Shown piece after piece: positions 53,024-63,017 of a stretch of 64,000 nucleotides of DNA; positions within the stretch are counted from its first letter, which is position 1, and every line of letters begins with the position of its first letter. The notes under the pieces are model-generated. The model saw only the letters and a program-made list of their open reading frames with translations, did no database searches and was not told the DNA's origin. The DNA is from Phymatolithon calcareum. Taxonomy: Eukaryota; Rhodophyta; Florideophyceae; Hapalidiales. A program made the position numbers and the translations under genes. The DNA lies in assembly GCA_977006965.1 (NCBI GenBank), contig OZ345372.1, positions 1,736,001-1,800,000 on the forward strand. Reading direction: 5' to 3'.

Positions 53024-56000
53024 ATGTCCAAGTGCTGTTGCTGCAACGATGCTCCGTCTCTCGCCGACGACCCAGCACTCGTCTTCTCAACCTACGCCAT
53101 CGCATTCATCCCGCTCGCATTCATTTACGCTCTCGACTTCATCACTGACAAGTGGCGCACCGTCCGTGAAACCCGTCGCAATGGAATGATACAGTTGTTC
53201 ATCTCATTGCCTTCGTTGGGGAGTCTCATCTTCTACATCGTTGCCCAAATCAAAAACAAAGACTACAAGGAGGCAGCAGCGGCAATCGCGGTGGCATTGT
53301 TCAACAGTTACCATGTTTTGCGATCAATATGGGGACTGATTCTACTGTACGAATTCAGAAACTGGAATGTTTCTGCTCTCAGATGTCTTGTTCAACTGGG
53401 TTATCGTGCACCTGTCTATGGTTATTCTTACGAAGTCTGTGATATGCTTTCAAAAATGAAGAGCTGTCCCTCGAAGTGGAAACGTCCCCTACTCCGCCTG
53501 TTCAACTACTTCAAGACCAAATTTGTGTTTGTGTACAACTGGTCACTGTCATGCATACAATCTGTCTCTCCGTTGCCTTCTTCCATCCAATCGTGCTCTT
53601 CTCCTACACTTCCCGACAGCTCAATCGGTGAAAATCATTTGCGCCCATCCCATGAATCGAATTCGTCTTCTTCTCCACCTGATTCCACTATCGATGGAAC
53701 TCATTCTCATTCTCTACCTGGACAGAATTCATTTCATTCTACACTTCCCGATTCTACCATCGACGAAAATCAGACCCGTCTGTTTCGTCCTCCTGATGTG
53801 CTGAAGTCCTTATATGGGCACTTTTACGATTGGGCAATTTGTAAAGCCCGTCCTTATTGCAAGGCCATGAAAGAGAATTGCAAAACCATTTACAACTGGG
53901 CAGTGGGGAACATGGAAGTGTGCGGTTATGACAGTGAGCTGTCCTTGGAGGAGATCAAGAGGACTGTTGACTATCACATGGTCGTGCATAGCTCACTTAT
54001 TGATAACGAGTTCTCAAATGTCGACCTTCCCGTACGACTCGCATTATTCTCACGAGTGAGTCACAGTGATCTAGAACGACACAGCGGTATGGCACGATTT
54101 GTGGCGTCTTGTCTGAAGTCAAGAAAGCCAGAGGAGTGCTCTGCTCGATGGCTTGTATCGTTCCTGGCAAGATTTGGGTCTGAATGGCTCGTTGATACCA
54201 TAGGTTTGTCCTTGGAAGACAAAGAGTCACAAACGGAATTCCAGCGAACCAAATGGCGGACATCTCAAATCCTTGCTGTTCTCGCATCTGCACACACAAC
54301 TCAAGGCTCAGTGGAACACAATGGATCCACTGAGAAGTTTGTGAGTCTCCGTTCACCATATCACGAATACAGCACGGGCCTTGTACATTACCTTTATGGT
54401 GTAATCTCGATCACACAGCGATGCATGCTTCCGTTCAAAATGAACGGCGACTTCGATAAGTCATTACGCTTTTGGATGCACGAGGCGACTATCAGAGACG
54501 CAGCAAAAGATGATTGGCATAAGGCGTCTTTGAACAAACTCACTGATGAACAGCGTTCTGCTGTTGAAGTCACCAGATCTGTTCAGCTCGCCTATTTCTC
54601 AACGCTAATGGAAGACAGCGTCGAGCTTGCCAATGAAGGCGATAGATTTTTCCAGGAAAGTACCGCACCCATCCACTTGCAATGGAAACACTCAGGCATT
54701 GATATTCTCATGTACCAGCTTGGCATCGACACTGGCGAAAACTACGATAAGTTTTTTCTGGGTCTCTCGGTACAAAAAGAGATGTGGTCGTCTTTCCTCT
54801 GGGGTAACAGTCCCAACTATCTATTGCTTCAGACAAGCGTTCATGTCGACAATTATCTTGCATTGGATTGCGGGAATAAGTACGGCGCGTATGTGGAAGA
54901 AGGCGAGTTAATCTCTCAGCTTGGAGGACCTGACCTTACAACATCGGTATTTGAGAATCAGTACGATCTTGAACTGAGGCGAATGCGAAGTGAAGTAGCG
55001 ACGGGAAGAGATTACAGTTGGATGCCCTGCGACACCTCTCGCTTCATTGGATGTGTGGCAGAGACTGTGAGAAGTATTTTGGGGTCCTGGGTTGCTGAGA
55101 ATGACGTTGAAGAAGCCGGATGGAATGCAAGTATTGCACCTGTCGGCATCAGGTTCATGTGCAGTAAACAGCTCTGCTCTGCATTTTCCGAAATGAAAGA
55201 TGCACGGAGGTCAGTAGGAGATATGCGAAGCTTGTATATGAGGCTTGTTTGGGAAGTTCAGGCGTATTTGCAATGGAACGTCGAAAATGAGATCCGTTGT
55301 AAAAACGGAGATATCCGTCAGTCTCCGTTCCTGATCATGTTGTTCATTCTTGGATTTCCGTCTTTGAAAGTGGAGACAACAGGGAACGAGGGAACTATGT
55401 GTGGCTCAAGCCACGGCGACCCCACAATCGAATTTGAAGGTGGTGTCACAGTGAATCCAATTGCGGGTCCCCAGGAACTCCGTATAATACTCACGTATGA
55501 CCAAGAATACGAAACAGTTTCGGTGGTCTTCCGTCCAGAGTCGTATGTTTTCAAGTGGCAAGAATGGAAAGATTCATTCATGGGGAGGCTTTCTGCTCAA
55601 AAGCATTGGCGATCGACACGACTGTTCTCGGAGAATGAACTGCTTCGAACAGAAGCAAATGACTCAGATATTTCTTCTCCTGTGAAGTACATTTCTCCAG
55701 AAACGCTTGGGGAGGACTACGGATTAATGTATTGGTCGGGGTGGCCACCATTTATTCCACAGATTACCAAATTTGAGGTGCAGAATTTGGTGGAGAAGGA
55801 ATATGGTTTGTGCTATTCCGAAGATTTCGCACGGGATTCTACTACACTCATCAGAGCTTTGAACATGGCAATGGACATTCATTTCCAACAGAGAATAGTC
55901 CTGAAAACTATTTACACAGACGGACTTCGTGCTCGTGAAGAAGGCCGTGCGGATGACGCCCTTAGACTATTTGGACATTGTATTGCACATCTTGGCCACC

Positions 56001-57361
56001 GAGATGCGCTGAAAATTGCTTTTGATATTGTCACGAGGCAAAGCCCTTTATGTGACAAGCAAATGGCTTCCCTGCAAATGCAAATGGATATCCGATTCAA
56101 AAATCTTCTCGATAGAAGCGAAATCGAAGAAGGCAATAGAATGGTGGATGAGATCGACCTTGGGATGCTTGCTGATTATTTTGGTCGTATTTACGAGCAA
56201 ACTGGATCCAAAGACGCTGGAGTGAAAAAGGCGCTGGCACTGTTTTATGAACATGATGCGAATAGAGCGGTGTCCGAGGAAGCGATTGAAGCCCTTGAGT
56301 CCTTCATTGTTCGTGCGGATAACATTGTTTCAACTTCCTCGCTTCTATTTTACCTTGCCATCGCACACGTAAGTCGTTTCCACGAATCGCAGAATCGATC
56401 ACATCAGGAAATTGCCGTCAAATGTTTGTTGGGACTGAAAGACTGGGCGGAATTTTCGTTTCGTGACGAGTACTTTGCATTGAACATCGGATATTTGCTT
56501 GAGAAAGGATTCTTTGTGGGTCGCGACACAAATCGCAAGAGTGCAATGGTGGACAAATTTTGTGAAGAGACAGCGTGGGGAGATGAGAACTTGTTGCGCG
56601 CAATATTCGATCGACTTTTTGTGAAACAAACATCATCTGAGGAAGGAAACAAGGAAGTCAATGGACGCGAGCGTGTTTTTGGAATAGGAAGACATCCAAA
56701 AGCCGCCTTGTTGTTCTACAATTGGTACCCCAATTGCAAAAATCGGGAAGGATTACTGTATCACAAGGGAGCTCAAGGTATTCCAACGAATGCATCGGAG
56801 GCCGAGGAAGCGTATTTGGCTGCCATTGAAGAGGGAAACAATGACGCACTCTGTAACATTGGTGTTTTGAAATCTGGCACCAGGGGAGACAATGCTGGTA
56901 TATTATATCTGAAAAGTGCTGTTGAAGCTGGAAGCAGCACTGGGATGAATAATCTTGCTGTTTCTTACGAGCTTGGTAATGGCATCAATCGAGACGTACT
57001 TGAAGCTGAAAGGCTGTACAAGCAGGCCATTGAAGTGGATAACAATCCAATTGCAATGTATAATCTGGCAGTATTGTACATGTGGGGCGACCCTGAATTT
57101 CGAACTGACGAAAACATGTCCGAGTCGGAGCGCATAATCTCTGAGCTTTCCGGACCAGAAACGGAGCTCGAACCGCTGTACACTCTTAAAGAGCAAGTAA
57201 TGAGATTTGTTGTGTTGAGCAACAGCAAACAGGAGACCGTAATGTCGGGGAACGTGGAGCTCGAAGAATTAGATGAGTGTTTTGCGTATGTGAAGATTCT
57301 TGAATCTCTTGGAGAAGACACTGTGGGTGGTGAAGAGAAAGGTTTAGAGTTTCGCATTTAG
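53024..57361 (+). CDS. Sel1-repeat membrane protein C
   Basis: 1445 residues from the ATG at 53024 (MSKCCCCNDAPSLADD). The frame is open slightly further upstream, but D starts at the same place, so I use this ATG. Four consecutive Cys at residues 4-7 could be S-acylated. Three to four hydrophobic helices lie in residues 17-110. Residues about 190-265 hold a Ser/Pro-rich insert with repeated PDSTID/E-type units, absent from B and short in A. The centre is shared with all paralogs. A TPR-like helix pair sits near 965-1000 (AREEGRADDALRLFGHCIA), and Sel1 repeats near 1240-1360 (GLLYHKGAQG, GMNNLAVSYELGNGINRD, AMYNLAVLYMWGDP). Probably a membrane-tethered scaffold; function unknown. The 3' flank is shared with gene A. 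Confidence 0.87.
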   Translation: MSKCCCCNDAPSLADDPALVFSTYAIAFIPLAFIYALDFITDKWRTVRETRRNGMIQLFISLPSLGSLIFYIVAQIKNKDYKEAAAAIAVALFNSYHVLRSIWGLILLYEFRNWNVSALRCLVQLGYRAPVYGYSYEVCDMLSKMKSCPSKWKRPLLRLFNYFKTKFVFVYNWSLSCIQSVSPLPSSIQSCSSPTLPDSSIGENHLRPSHESNSSSSPPDSTIDGTHSHSLPGQNSFHSTLPDSTIDENQTRLFRPPDVLKSLYGHFYDWAICKARPYCKAMKENCKTIYNWAVGNMEVCGYDSELSLEEIKRTVDYHMVVHSSLIDNEFSNVDLPVRLALFSRVSHSDLERHSGMARFVASCLKSRKPEECSARWLVSFLARFGSEWLVDTIGLSLEDKESQTEFQRTKWRTSQILAVLASAHTTQGSVEHNGSTEKFVSLRSPYHEYSTGLVHYLYGVISITQRCMLPFKMNGDFDKSLRFWMHEATIRDAAKDDWHKASLNKLTDEQRSAVEVTRSVQLAYFSTLMEDSVELANEGDRFFQESTAPIHLQWKHSGIDILMYQLGIDTGENYDKFFLGLSVQKEMWSSFLWGNSPNYLLLQTSVHVDNYLALDCGNKYGAYVEEGELISQLGGPDLTTSVFENQYDLELRRMRSEVATGRDYSWMPCDTSRFIGCVAETVRSILGSWVAENDVEEAGWNASIAPVGIRFMCSKQLCSAFSEMKDARRSVGDMRSLYMRLVWEVQAYLQWNVENEIRCKNGDIRQSPFLIMLFILGFPSLKVETTGNEGTMCGSSHGDPTIEFEGGVTVNPIAGPQELRIILTYDQEYETVSVVFRPESYVFKWQEWKDSFMGRLSAQKHWRSTRLFSENELLRTEANDSDISSPVKYISPETLGEDYGLMYWSGWPPFIPQITKFEVQNLVEKEYGLCYSEDFARDSTTLIRALNMAMDIHFQQRIVLKTIYTDGLRAREEGRADDALRLFGHCIAHLGHRDALKIAFDIVTRQSPLCDKQMASLQMQMDIRFKNLLDRSEIEEGNRMVDEIDLGMLADYFGRIYEQTGSKDAGVKKALALFYEHDANRAVSEEAIEALESFIVRADNIVSTSSLLFYLAIAHVSRFHESQNRSHQEIAVKCLLGLKDWAEFSFRDEYFALNIGYLLEKGFFVGRDTNRKSAMVDKFCEETAWGDENLLRAIFDRLFVKQTSSEEGNKEVNGRERVFGIGRHPKAALLFYNWYPNCKNREGLLYHKGAQGIPTNASEAEEAYLAAIEEGNNDALCNIGVLKSGTRGDNAGILYLKSAVEAGSSTGMNNLAVSYELGNGINRDVLEAERLYKQAIEVDNNPIAMYNLAVLYMWGDPEFRTDENMSESERIISELSGPETELEPLYTLKEQVMRFVVLSNSKQETVMSGNVELEELDECFAYVKILESLGEDTVGGEEKGLEFRI

Positions 57362-58226
57362 TTCGAGTATCAACTTTGTTTAGTAGCACTCTTGCATCAA
57401 AATCGATTTTCTGCGATACGCATAATAAAACAGAAAGACTCATGCTGAGCTTTGGTGTAGGAAATACAAATTATGCATAGGCCTCCCCCTTTCTACAGTT
57501 GCAAGAAAGCTTTTCATGTTGCTGAAGTCGGCTGATGACGTGATTCAGATCAACTCAGCAAACTGTTTCCGATCAAAGGGCAATCTGATCATCAGTTTAA
57601 TATGGCGTAGAGACCTCTTGTCCATGGAAGGATTGCCCACATTGATGCACTGTTTCTTGCGTGCCATGAAATTCCAGCTTCATTTTAAAAACAAAAGTTA
57701 CCGCCAGACAAGGAACGACTGCATAAAATGGTATGCTTCTTGCTCTACGCCGCGTGTGGAGGGCTAGTATTATCAGTACACCCTAGTTGAACATGGCAAA
57801 GGAACGTTCTAGACTCTTGCACTGTGGATGAATGGGATATGCAGTAGATTATATCCTCCACAGTCGATTCAGGTGCGATGTAGCAAGCCCCACACTGGCC
57901 GATAGAAATTGATTTCGATAGAAGAGGTACGGACGTTTCCGTATTCATTAAAACAATACCTTCCTACATCTTTTCCCTAACATTTGGTACTACAGCATAA
58001 TGACAGTCCATTCTTGAGAATACATGAAGTCAAACCCACTCATCAAGGCGCACGTCTTCACGAGATAACAATCAAGGAAACTATACTACTCTGTACAGCT
58101 CGTTTCCAATTCTATCGGCCACTTGCACAACGTCGGCGACATAATGCACAACAGACGAACGCTCGACAAAGAGCCCAGGCGTTAACGAATTCCGTGTCAA
58201 GTGTATATCAGCCGTCACAGCGCAGT
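57362..58226. other. Intergenic, Sel1 C 3' flank
   Basis: The first 100 bp are the inverse of 640-745 beside Sel1 gene A (shared gcgtatcgcagaaaatcgat). The rest has short frames only (57516-57767 plus) without recognised families. Confidence 0.4.
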
Positions 58227-58441
58227 TCAGTCGCCCCTGAGCCGGTGGCGATGACATTTCGCTACGGCGAATTGTGCACACACAATGCGGTGAGCTTTCC
58301 AAAACTGATATCCGCAAGACCTCGTTGTCGGGAAGGTGTGAAACACGACAAGAAATCCGAAGCAACAAGCAAGTGCGATCAAGCAACACGAGTTCGAGAG
58401 GCGTACCACGGCGCATGCCTTACATAAATTGATCGGAAACA
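58227..58441 (-). pseudogene. Aminotransferase-V-like gene fragment (5' part)
   Basis: The minus strand aligns base by base with the start region of the gene at 12540-12620 (shared gtgcacaa-tcgccg and cttccc blocks), with indels that remove the ATG and shift frames. It is head-to-head with the ORF X copy at 58499, as in the left array. Confidence 0.55.
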
Positions 58442-58498
58442 CGTGTACACCCGCGGGTTAGAACTCGCCAAACCATCACAGCCCGTTCTTAACTCACC

Positions 58499-59660
58499 AT
58501 GCCGCGGGCCGGGGTGTTAAGTGCAGGCTTCAGACTAGCCGAAGGCGTACAGCAATATGCGCCACACAAGGATTTGCCAATCTTACCCGTGTCAGAGAGT
58601 ATCTTTCACACGACACCGTTAAGGCAGTTGAGCGATGGAAGCGACGTGCGCCAATGTTGCCACAGTTTTAATGAAGCCCTCTGTTCAATGTGTTCTTTCC
58701 TCGCATGGAAGGCTGCGAGCATTCTACACACGGCACTTATCAATACATTCCATCGCCCCTGCGCCCCCGACGCTCTTGTTGCTCCCTTGAACGGGTTCTT
58801 GTTCGCGGCAGGCACAGACGGCTCCCTGGTCCTCAGCTCAGTATGTGCAGTGGGCGCCCGTGATTTTGCGTGCCACGAGATCCGCGCTGCGGCGGCGCCG
58901 TATCCATCGGCGGTGAGAACAAGTCTACATACGTCACCCTCCGTTTGCGCTAATTGCTCCCGCCCCGCGTGATCCCCGCATTGTGATCCCCCCTCGGATT
59001 GAGAAGTCATTTCAAAAGGCCCAATTCGCGGGGCTCTGCTTGGTAATATTCCACTCGCGGAAAGTGCGCACAAATAACCCTTGTCATTGTGAATACCCTT
59101 TCACGAGGATTTGACGTCGCAGCCGCAGCAGTAGTGCCCGACTGCCCACATTCCGCGCTCTCAGTAATTACCTCCCCGTCTAGTCAAGCGCGTCGCAGTT
59201 CCACGGTACCGGCGCGTGCCCGCGCATTCCCGCTATGCTACTGCTCACAAGCACATTTGCTGGAAGCCCTTCGGCTGGCAGGGAATCGAGCACAACTCAA
59301 TTCTGCACGGGGCGCTTGGCATATCTTGATTCCGCACACGAGCACAATTGCAGTCCTCCAGAAGGAGAAGTTTTTTGAAATGGACTGCTTGATTCCTGTT
59401 CGTCGTACAACGGGGAGCGGTCTTTCCGCTGGTCTCCAGCTGAATGTTCAGTTCTGACCGATGTACCGCATTCGTCCTTTTGGTTGGAGCGCCAGGTCGC
59501 TTGCTTTTGCCGCGTAACCTGGAGACCAGTTGAGACGAGGACAGAAAGTGCTGAAATCGGAGAACAGGGCGAGCGTGCAGTTTGATGCTGAGAACGCAGT
59601 GGCAGCGAAAAGACTGGCGGGGAGGAAAAGGCAAAGTATGTGCAGTCACTACTCGAGCAT
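58499..59660 (+). pseudogene. ORF X copy 3, with an aminotransferase-like piece embedded
   Basis: 58499-58972 is open and matches ORF X from its start (RAGVLSAGFRLAEGVQQYAPHK aligns with RVGVLCAGLG...YASHRD), but its middle is replaced and its end runs into other frames. Around 59100-59230 the minus strand carries a short piece of the aminotransferase-like gene (antisense reading VPDCPHSALS matches VPDCPHAALS). 59520-59640 returns to the ORF X 3' end. It is a mosaic of unit parts, not functional. Confidence 0.5.
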
Positions 59661-59774
59661 GGCGAACTTAGTTAAAAGATATCTTGTCCGAACAGAACTA
59701 AATATTGACGTTTGTGCATTTTTCTTTGCGAGCTGCATCCGCTTTCTGGTGAAATACCGACTACTTATTCTCTG

Positions 59775-60231
59775 TCAATTAAGAATGCCTCTTCTGCAGC
59801 GTTCCGAAGTCGAGGCTGTGTGAACAAAGCATATAATATTACGGATGTGCTCATATAGAGACGCTAACAGCTCCAAGAGACGCACGGCATTAATTTTTCT
59901 AAAAGCCGATATTCTTTTTCTCGCCCAACTCAAGCCATCTGGCACTCCAGACGGTGCCCCCATACTCATCATCGAAAGTGACTTGCTAGAGTCACCTTGC
60001 CCTCGTGTGTGCCTCATCCACAGTGGAGTTTTTGGAGGAATTGGCAATGGAGACTTTCCCGAGAGACGCTTCTCTCGCCGATTTTGTACAGCCCGAAGCA
60101 CTTTATCCACCTCCAACACACGCTCAACCATGACCAGCTGCGGCCGTGACGTCCGGAAAATGTTGCATTTTGAACGAGTCTCGTTCTGCTGTCTACCTTC
60201 CGTTGGGCCTCCACTTCCTCGAACAGTAAGA
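59775..60231 (-). mobile_element. Unidentified repeated element, copy 2 (decayed)
   Basis: The minus-strand frame 60131-59775 aligns with the element at 46564-47119: ERVLEVDKVLRAVQN versus ARVFEADQVLGATEN, with nearby conserved caatggagac and ttgcc blocks. It lies between two ORF X copies, so it probably inserted into the array. No catalytic motif. Confidence 0.4.
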
Positions 60232-60446
60232 GAATAACATCGCAGCTGGATTATATTTGTTAATTGTCACCAACGAAGTCTTTCAATCCCTGTGGCAGAT
60301 GATCAGTCTGTCACCGTTCTCACAGCGCTGCAGCGAACATATTTGTATATTGCCGACAGCGCTGATGCCTGCTAATGGTATTGCGAATGTTTTCTCCAAA
60401 TCATTGACATCTTCTGCTCCCAAAACCTGACCGGACTCCCGGATAT

Positions 60447-61315
60447 ATGCACCGCAAGAATCTTCACCGTCTTTGTCTATACCCCGCCACTGGTATTCCC
60501 GGCCGCCGGCACAGCAGCTGGACTGTTCTCATTCCGCGCTTTCGTTGCTCACCTCCTCGTCTTGTCCGCTGCGAATTCTCTGCGTGTCAGAAAAAAATCT
60601 TTTTGCATGATAGCAATGTTCCAATGCAGCGACGCAAGCGAGCCGCTTCTTGAGACAAAGCTGTTGCTTTTGTTGCGCAGCCTTCTGTATCGTGCTTACT
60701 TCTTGTTTCTTGCCGTGTCAAAGACTGAGCGTGAAGATCTTTCCTCGTAAAACTGTACGCGCCTTCAGCGCGCCGCGTTTATCGCTCCACGCAATTGCCC
60801 TGCACGGCCTCGCTGCTCCCACGAACGGACTCGTGTTCGCAGCGAGCGTGACAGGCGTTTATGGTTCGCTCGCGCTCAACCCGGCACGTGCAGTACACGT
60901 TTGTGATTTTCTGTATCCCCGGGCATGCGATCCGCGGTGCGGCGGCGCCTTAGCCACGTCTGCCACCCACTGTTTGCTGCTATTTTTCCCGCACCGAACG
61001 ATCCGCGTAGGGTAGTATCTCTCTCGCAACGCTCTGGTTGCGGTCATCCAACTGGCGGAATGCGTGTTCGGGCTGGCGAGCGAGTCGTAAGGGGAAAGCC
61101 AGAAAATATGACTTTGTAGTTGATACTGGCACAGCCGCCGCGATCGTCCTCATGGTTGATGCACCGGATCACGGATGCGCGTTTGTCGTGCGCCCTGGAG
61201 ACCATATGAAACGAGGACGGAAAATCGTGAATTTTGAGAACGGAATCCGCGCGCCATGAGTACTCAGCGATGAAAAGACTGGCGGAGAGTAAAAGGAACA
61301 TGTCTACAGGCATTT
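60447..61315 (+). pseudogene. ORF X copy 4, fragmented
   Basis: Contains LFLAVSKTEREDLSS (matches AVAKTERGNLSS), then frameshifted equivalents of the C-terminal half, ending VDAPDHGCAFVVRPGDH and the common aaaagactggcgg stretch. It shows how the ORF X C-terminus continued past the breaks in other copies. Not functional. Confidence 0.5.
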
Positions 61316-62071
61316 GCAGGTGCGCAGTGAAGTTGGTGACAATATCCAGTCCTTATTGCTAACAGACCTACAATTTTAGCGTTTGCCTCATAATAGTTTA
61401 GGTCGCAGACACAATTGGTCCCATCCGCCTTGCCCATCGCCAAAGAACAATGGGGGAGAGATCGGGAGTTCTTGAGTTTATCAGTTTTGGTACGAAGTGC
61501 TTTCCGGATGAAGGTACCGTGTTGGTGGTTTTCAGCCCCATGTTGCTGTTATAGAAACGCTCCTGTCTATAAGTGGACAGTTCTTCCTCTGCTGTAGCAG
61601 ACTAAAACTAAGGACTATCTTAAAAAGGGAAAGAGGAGTGTTCGCAAATCGCGAAAGCAGACAGGCTTCGTCCAGAAAGGTTGACGATAATTGACTTTGG
61701 AATTGTATCGCGGCAGCTCGGGGTTAAGAACATCCAGAACAATTTGGTGTGGTGCGCTGAAAGATCTATCATTCGTGGCGGCTTAACACTCAAGCTACAG
61801 CTCCGGGTTTGCACTGTGGGCCAGCAAGGGGGATGCAAGAATTGGAACCGAAGCCCCTCTCGACACCAAGACCTAGTCTGAGGCAATTTGTTCGCCCAAC
61901 CCGCATATGGAAATAAAACACTTTTTTCGTCCCTTGAAACACTTTTGTTTTTGCGATTGGCATCTGTCGCTTGTTGAAGTATTGAGTGTGAATGCTCGAC
62001 CGATGAGGACTTTCTTGTCTGTGGTACGCTGCAGTTTGAGTCTATGTGAATGCACAACATAATATGTTCTG
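61316..62071. other. Intergenic
   Basis: No supported gene. The open minus-strand frame 62096-61620 has no recognised family. The SINE-like repeat copy 2 follows. Confidence 0.35.
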
Positions 62072-62222
62072 AGGGTTTTTTTGTAGCTAGGGCCACGACA
62101 CTCCAGAAAAAACAAAACTGAGTATTATAAGCTACACTAACAGTAGCAGTTGAAACGCATCTCCCTTACAGTCTCAAGAGTGTTGCTGAGGGAGTTTTTA
62201 AACTCCCTACATTCAAAAAAAA
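62072..62222 (+). repeat. Dispersed repeat, copy 2 (SINE-like)
   Basis: Matches 41265-41411 on the same strand. Here the 3' part forms a small hairpin (gggagttt-tt-aaactccc) and ends in attcaaaaaaaa. Substitutions relative to copy 1 are spread evenly, as expected for two old insertions. Confidence 0.75.
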
Positions 62223-62704
62223 TAGTATGTTCTGCTTCGCTCACTTACTCTGTTATATTATGCCGTTCGAAATGCCACGACAGCAGCTGAGAAAACGGAT
62301 GGCAAAAAACATTTTCGAGATACGATGATTCCTCATCTCCCACTCCAAACGGTGCCCTAGCACATTATCGGTCTCAGGCGCATCATCGGAAGTGACCAGC
62401 GAGCTTTGCCATATCCTCATGTGCTTCCTATCGTCAGTAGAGGTTTAGAAAGCTGTAGCAATGGTACCCCTACGATCGGTATTGGATCAGTCTCCAACAG
62501 AAGATTGACCACAACGAGCTACCACCAGGATGTCTTCTGTTCTTCGAAAAACTTGATTATATGATAAAACCATCCTCACTCCACTCGCTGCATTAAGTTG
62601 TAAGCCTCCAGTGACTCAAACAGAAAGAGACTGCCGGGCCTACCGTGGAGCTGGTAGTACTGTATAGACCAAAATATTTCTGCTGTTCGATGCATTGGAA
62701 AAGT

Positions 62705-62796
62705 TCCACCCCTGTGAAAATAAAAGCGTTTTAGCTCCGGAATGAAGCTATAGCTTCATTCCGGAGCTAAAACGCTTTTATTTTCACAGGGGTGGA
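62705..62796. repeat. 92-bp perfect palindrome, no loop
   Basis: The 46-bp left arm begins tccacccctgtgaaaataaa and is followed directly by its exact reverse complement. Intergenic, about 220 bp upstream of Sel1 gene D. The longest of the palindromes in the window and free of mismatches. Confidence 0.95.
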
Positions 62797-63017
62797 TAAG
62801 ATGCGTGGAGAAGCGATTCTGCCGCCCGTTGCTAATTGGATATGAAATTATGTCTCCAGCTCAGCTGGACCGAAGATGAACTGGAAGAACAGAAGAGGTG
62901 TCATCGCCATTCGAGCAGACTATTCTACTTGCATCGTTGACAAATTCGGCACAACGGGGAAGGCGACAGTTACCTTGCGTACGGCACAACTAGAGTCTCC
63001 TACGGCAACCCAGCGCC

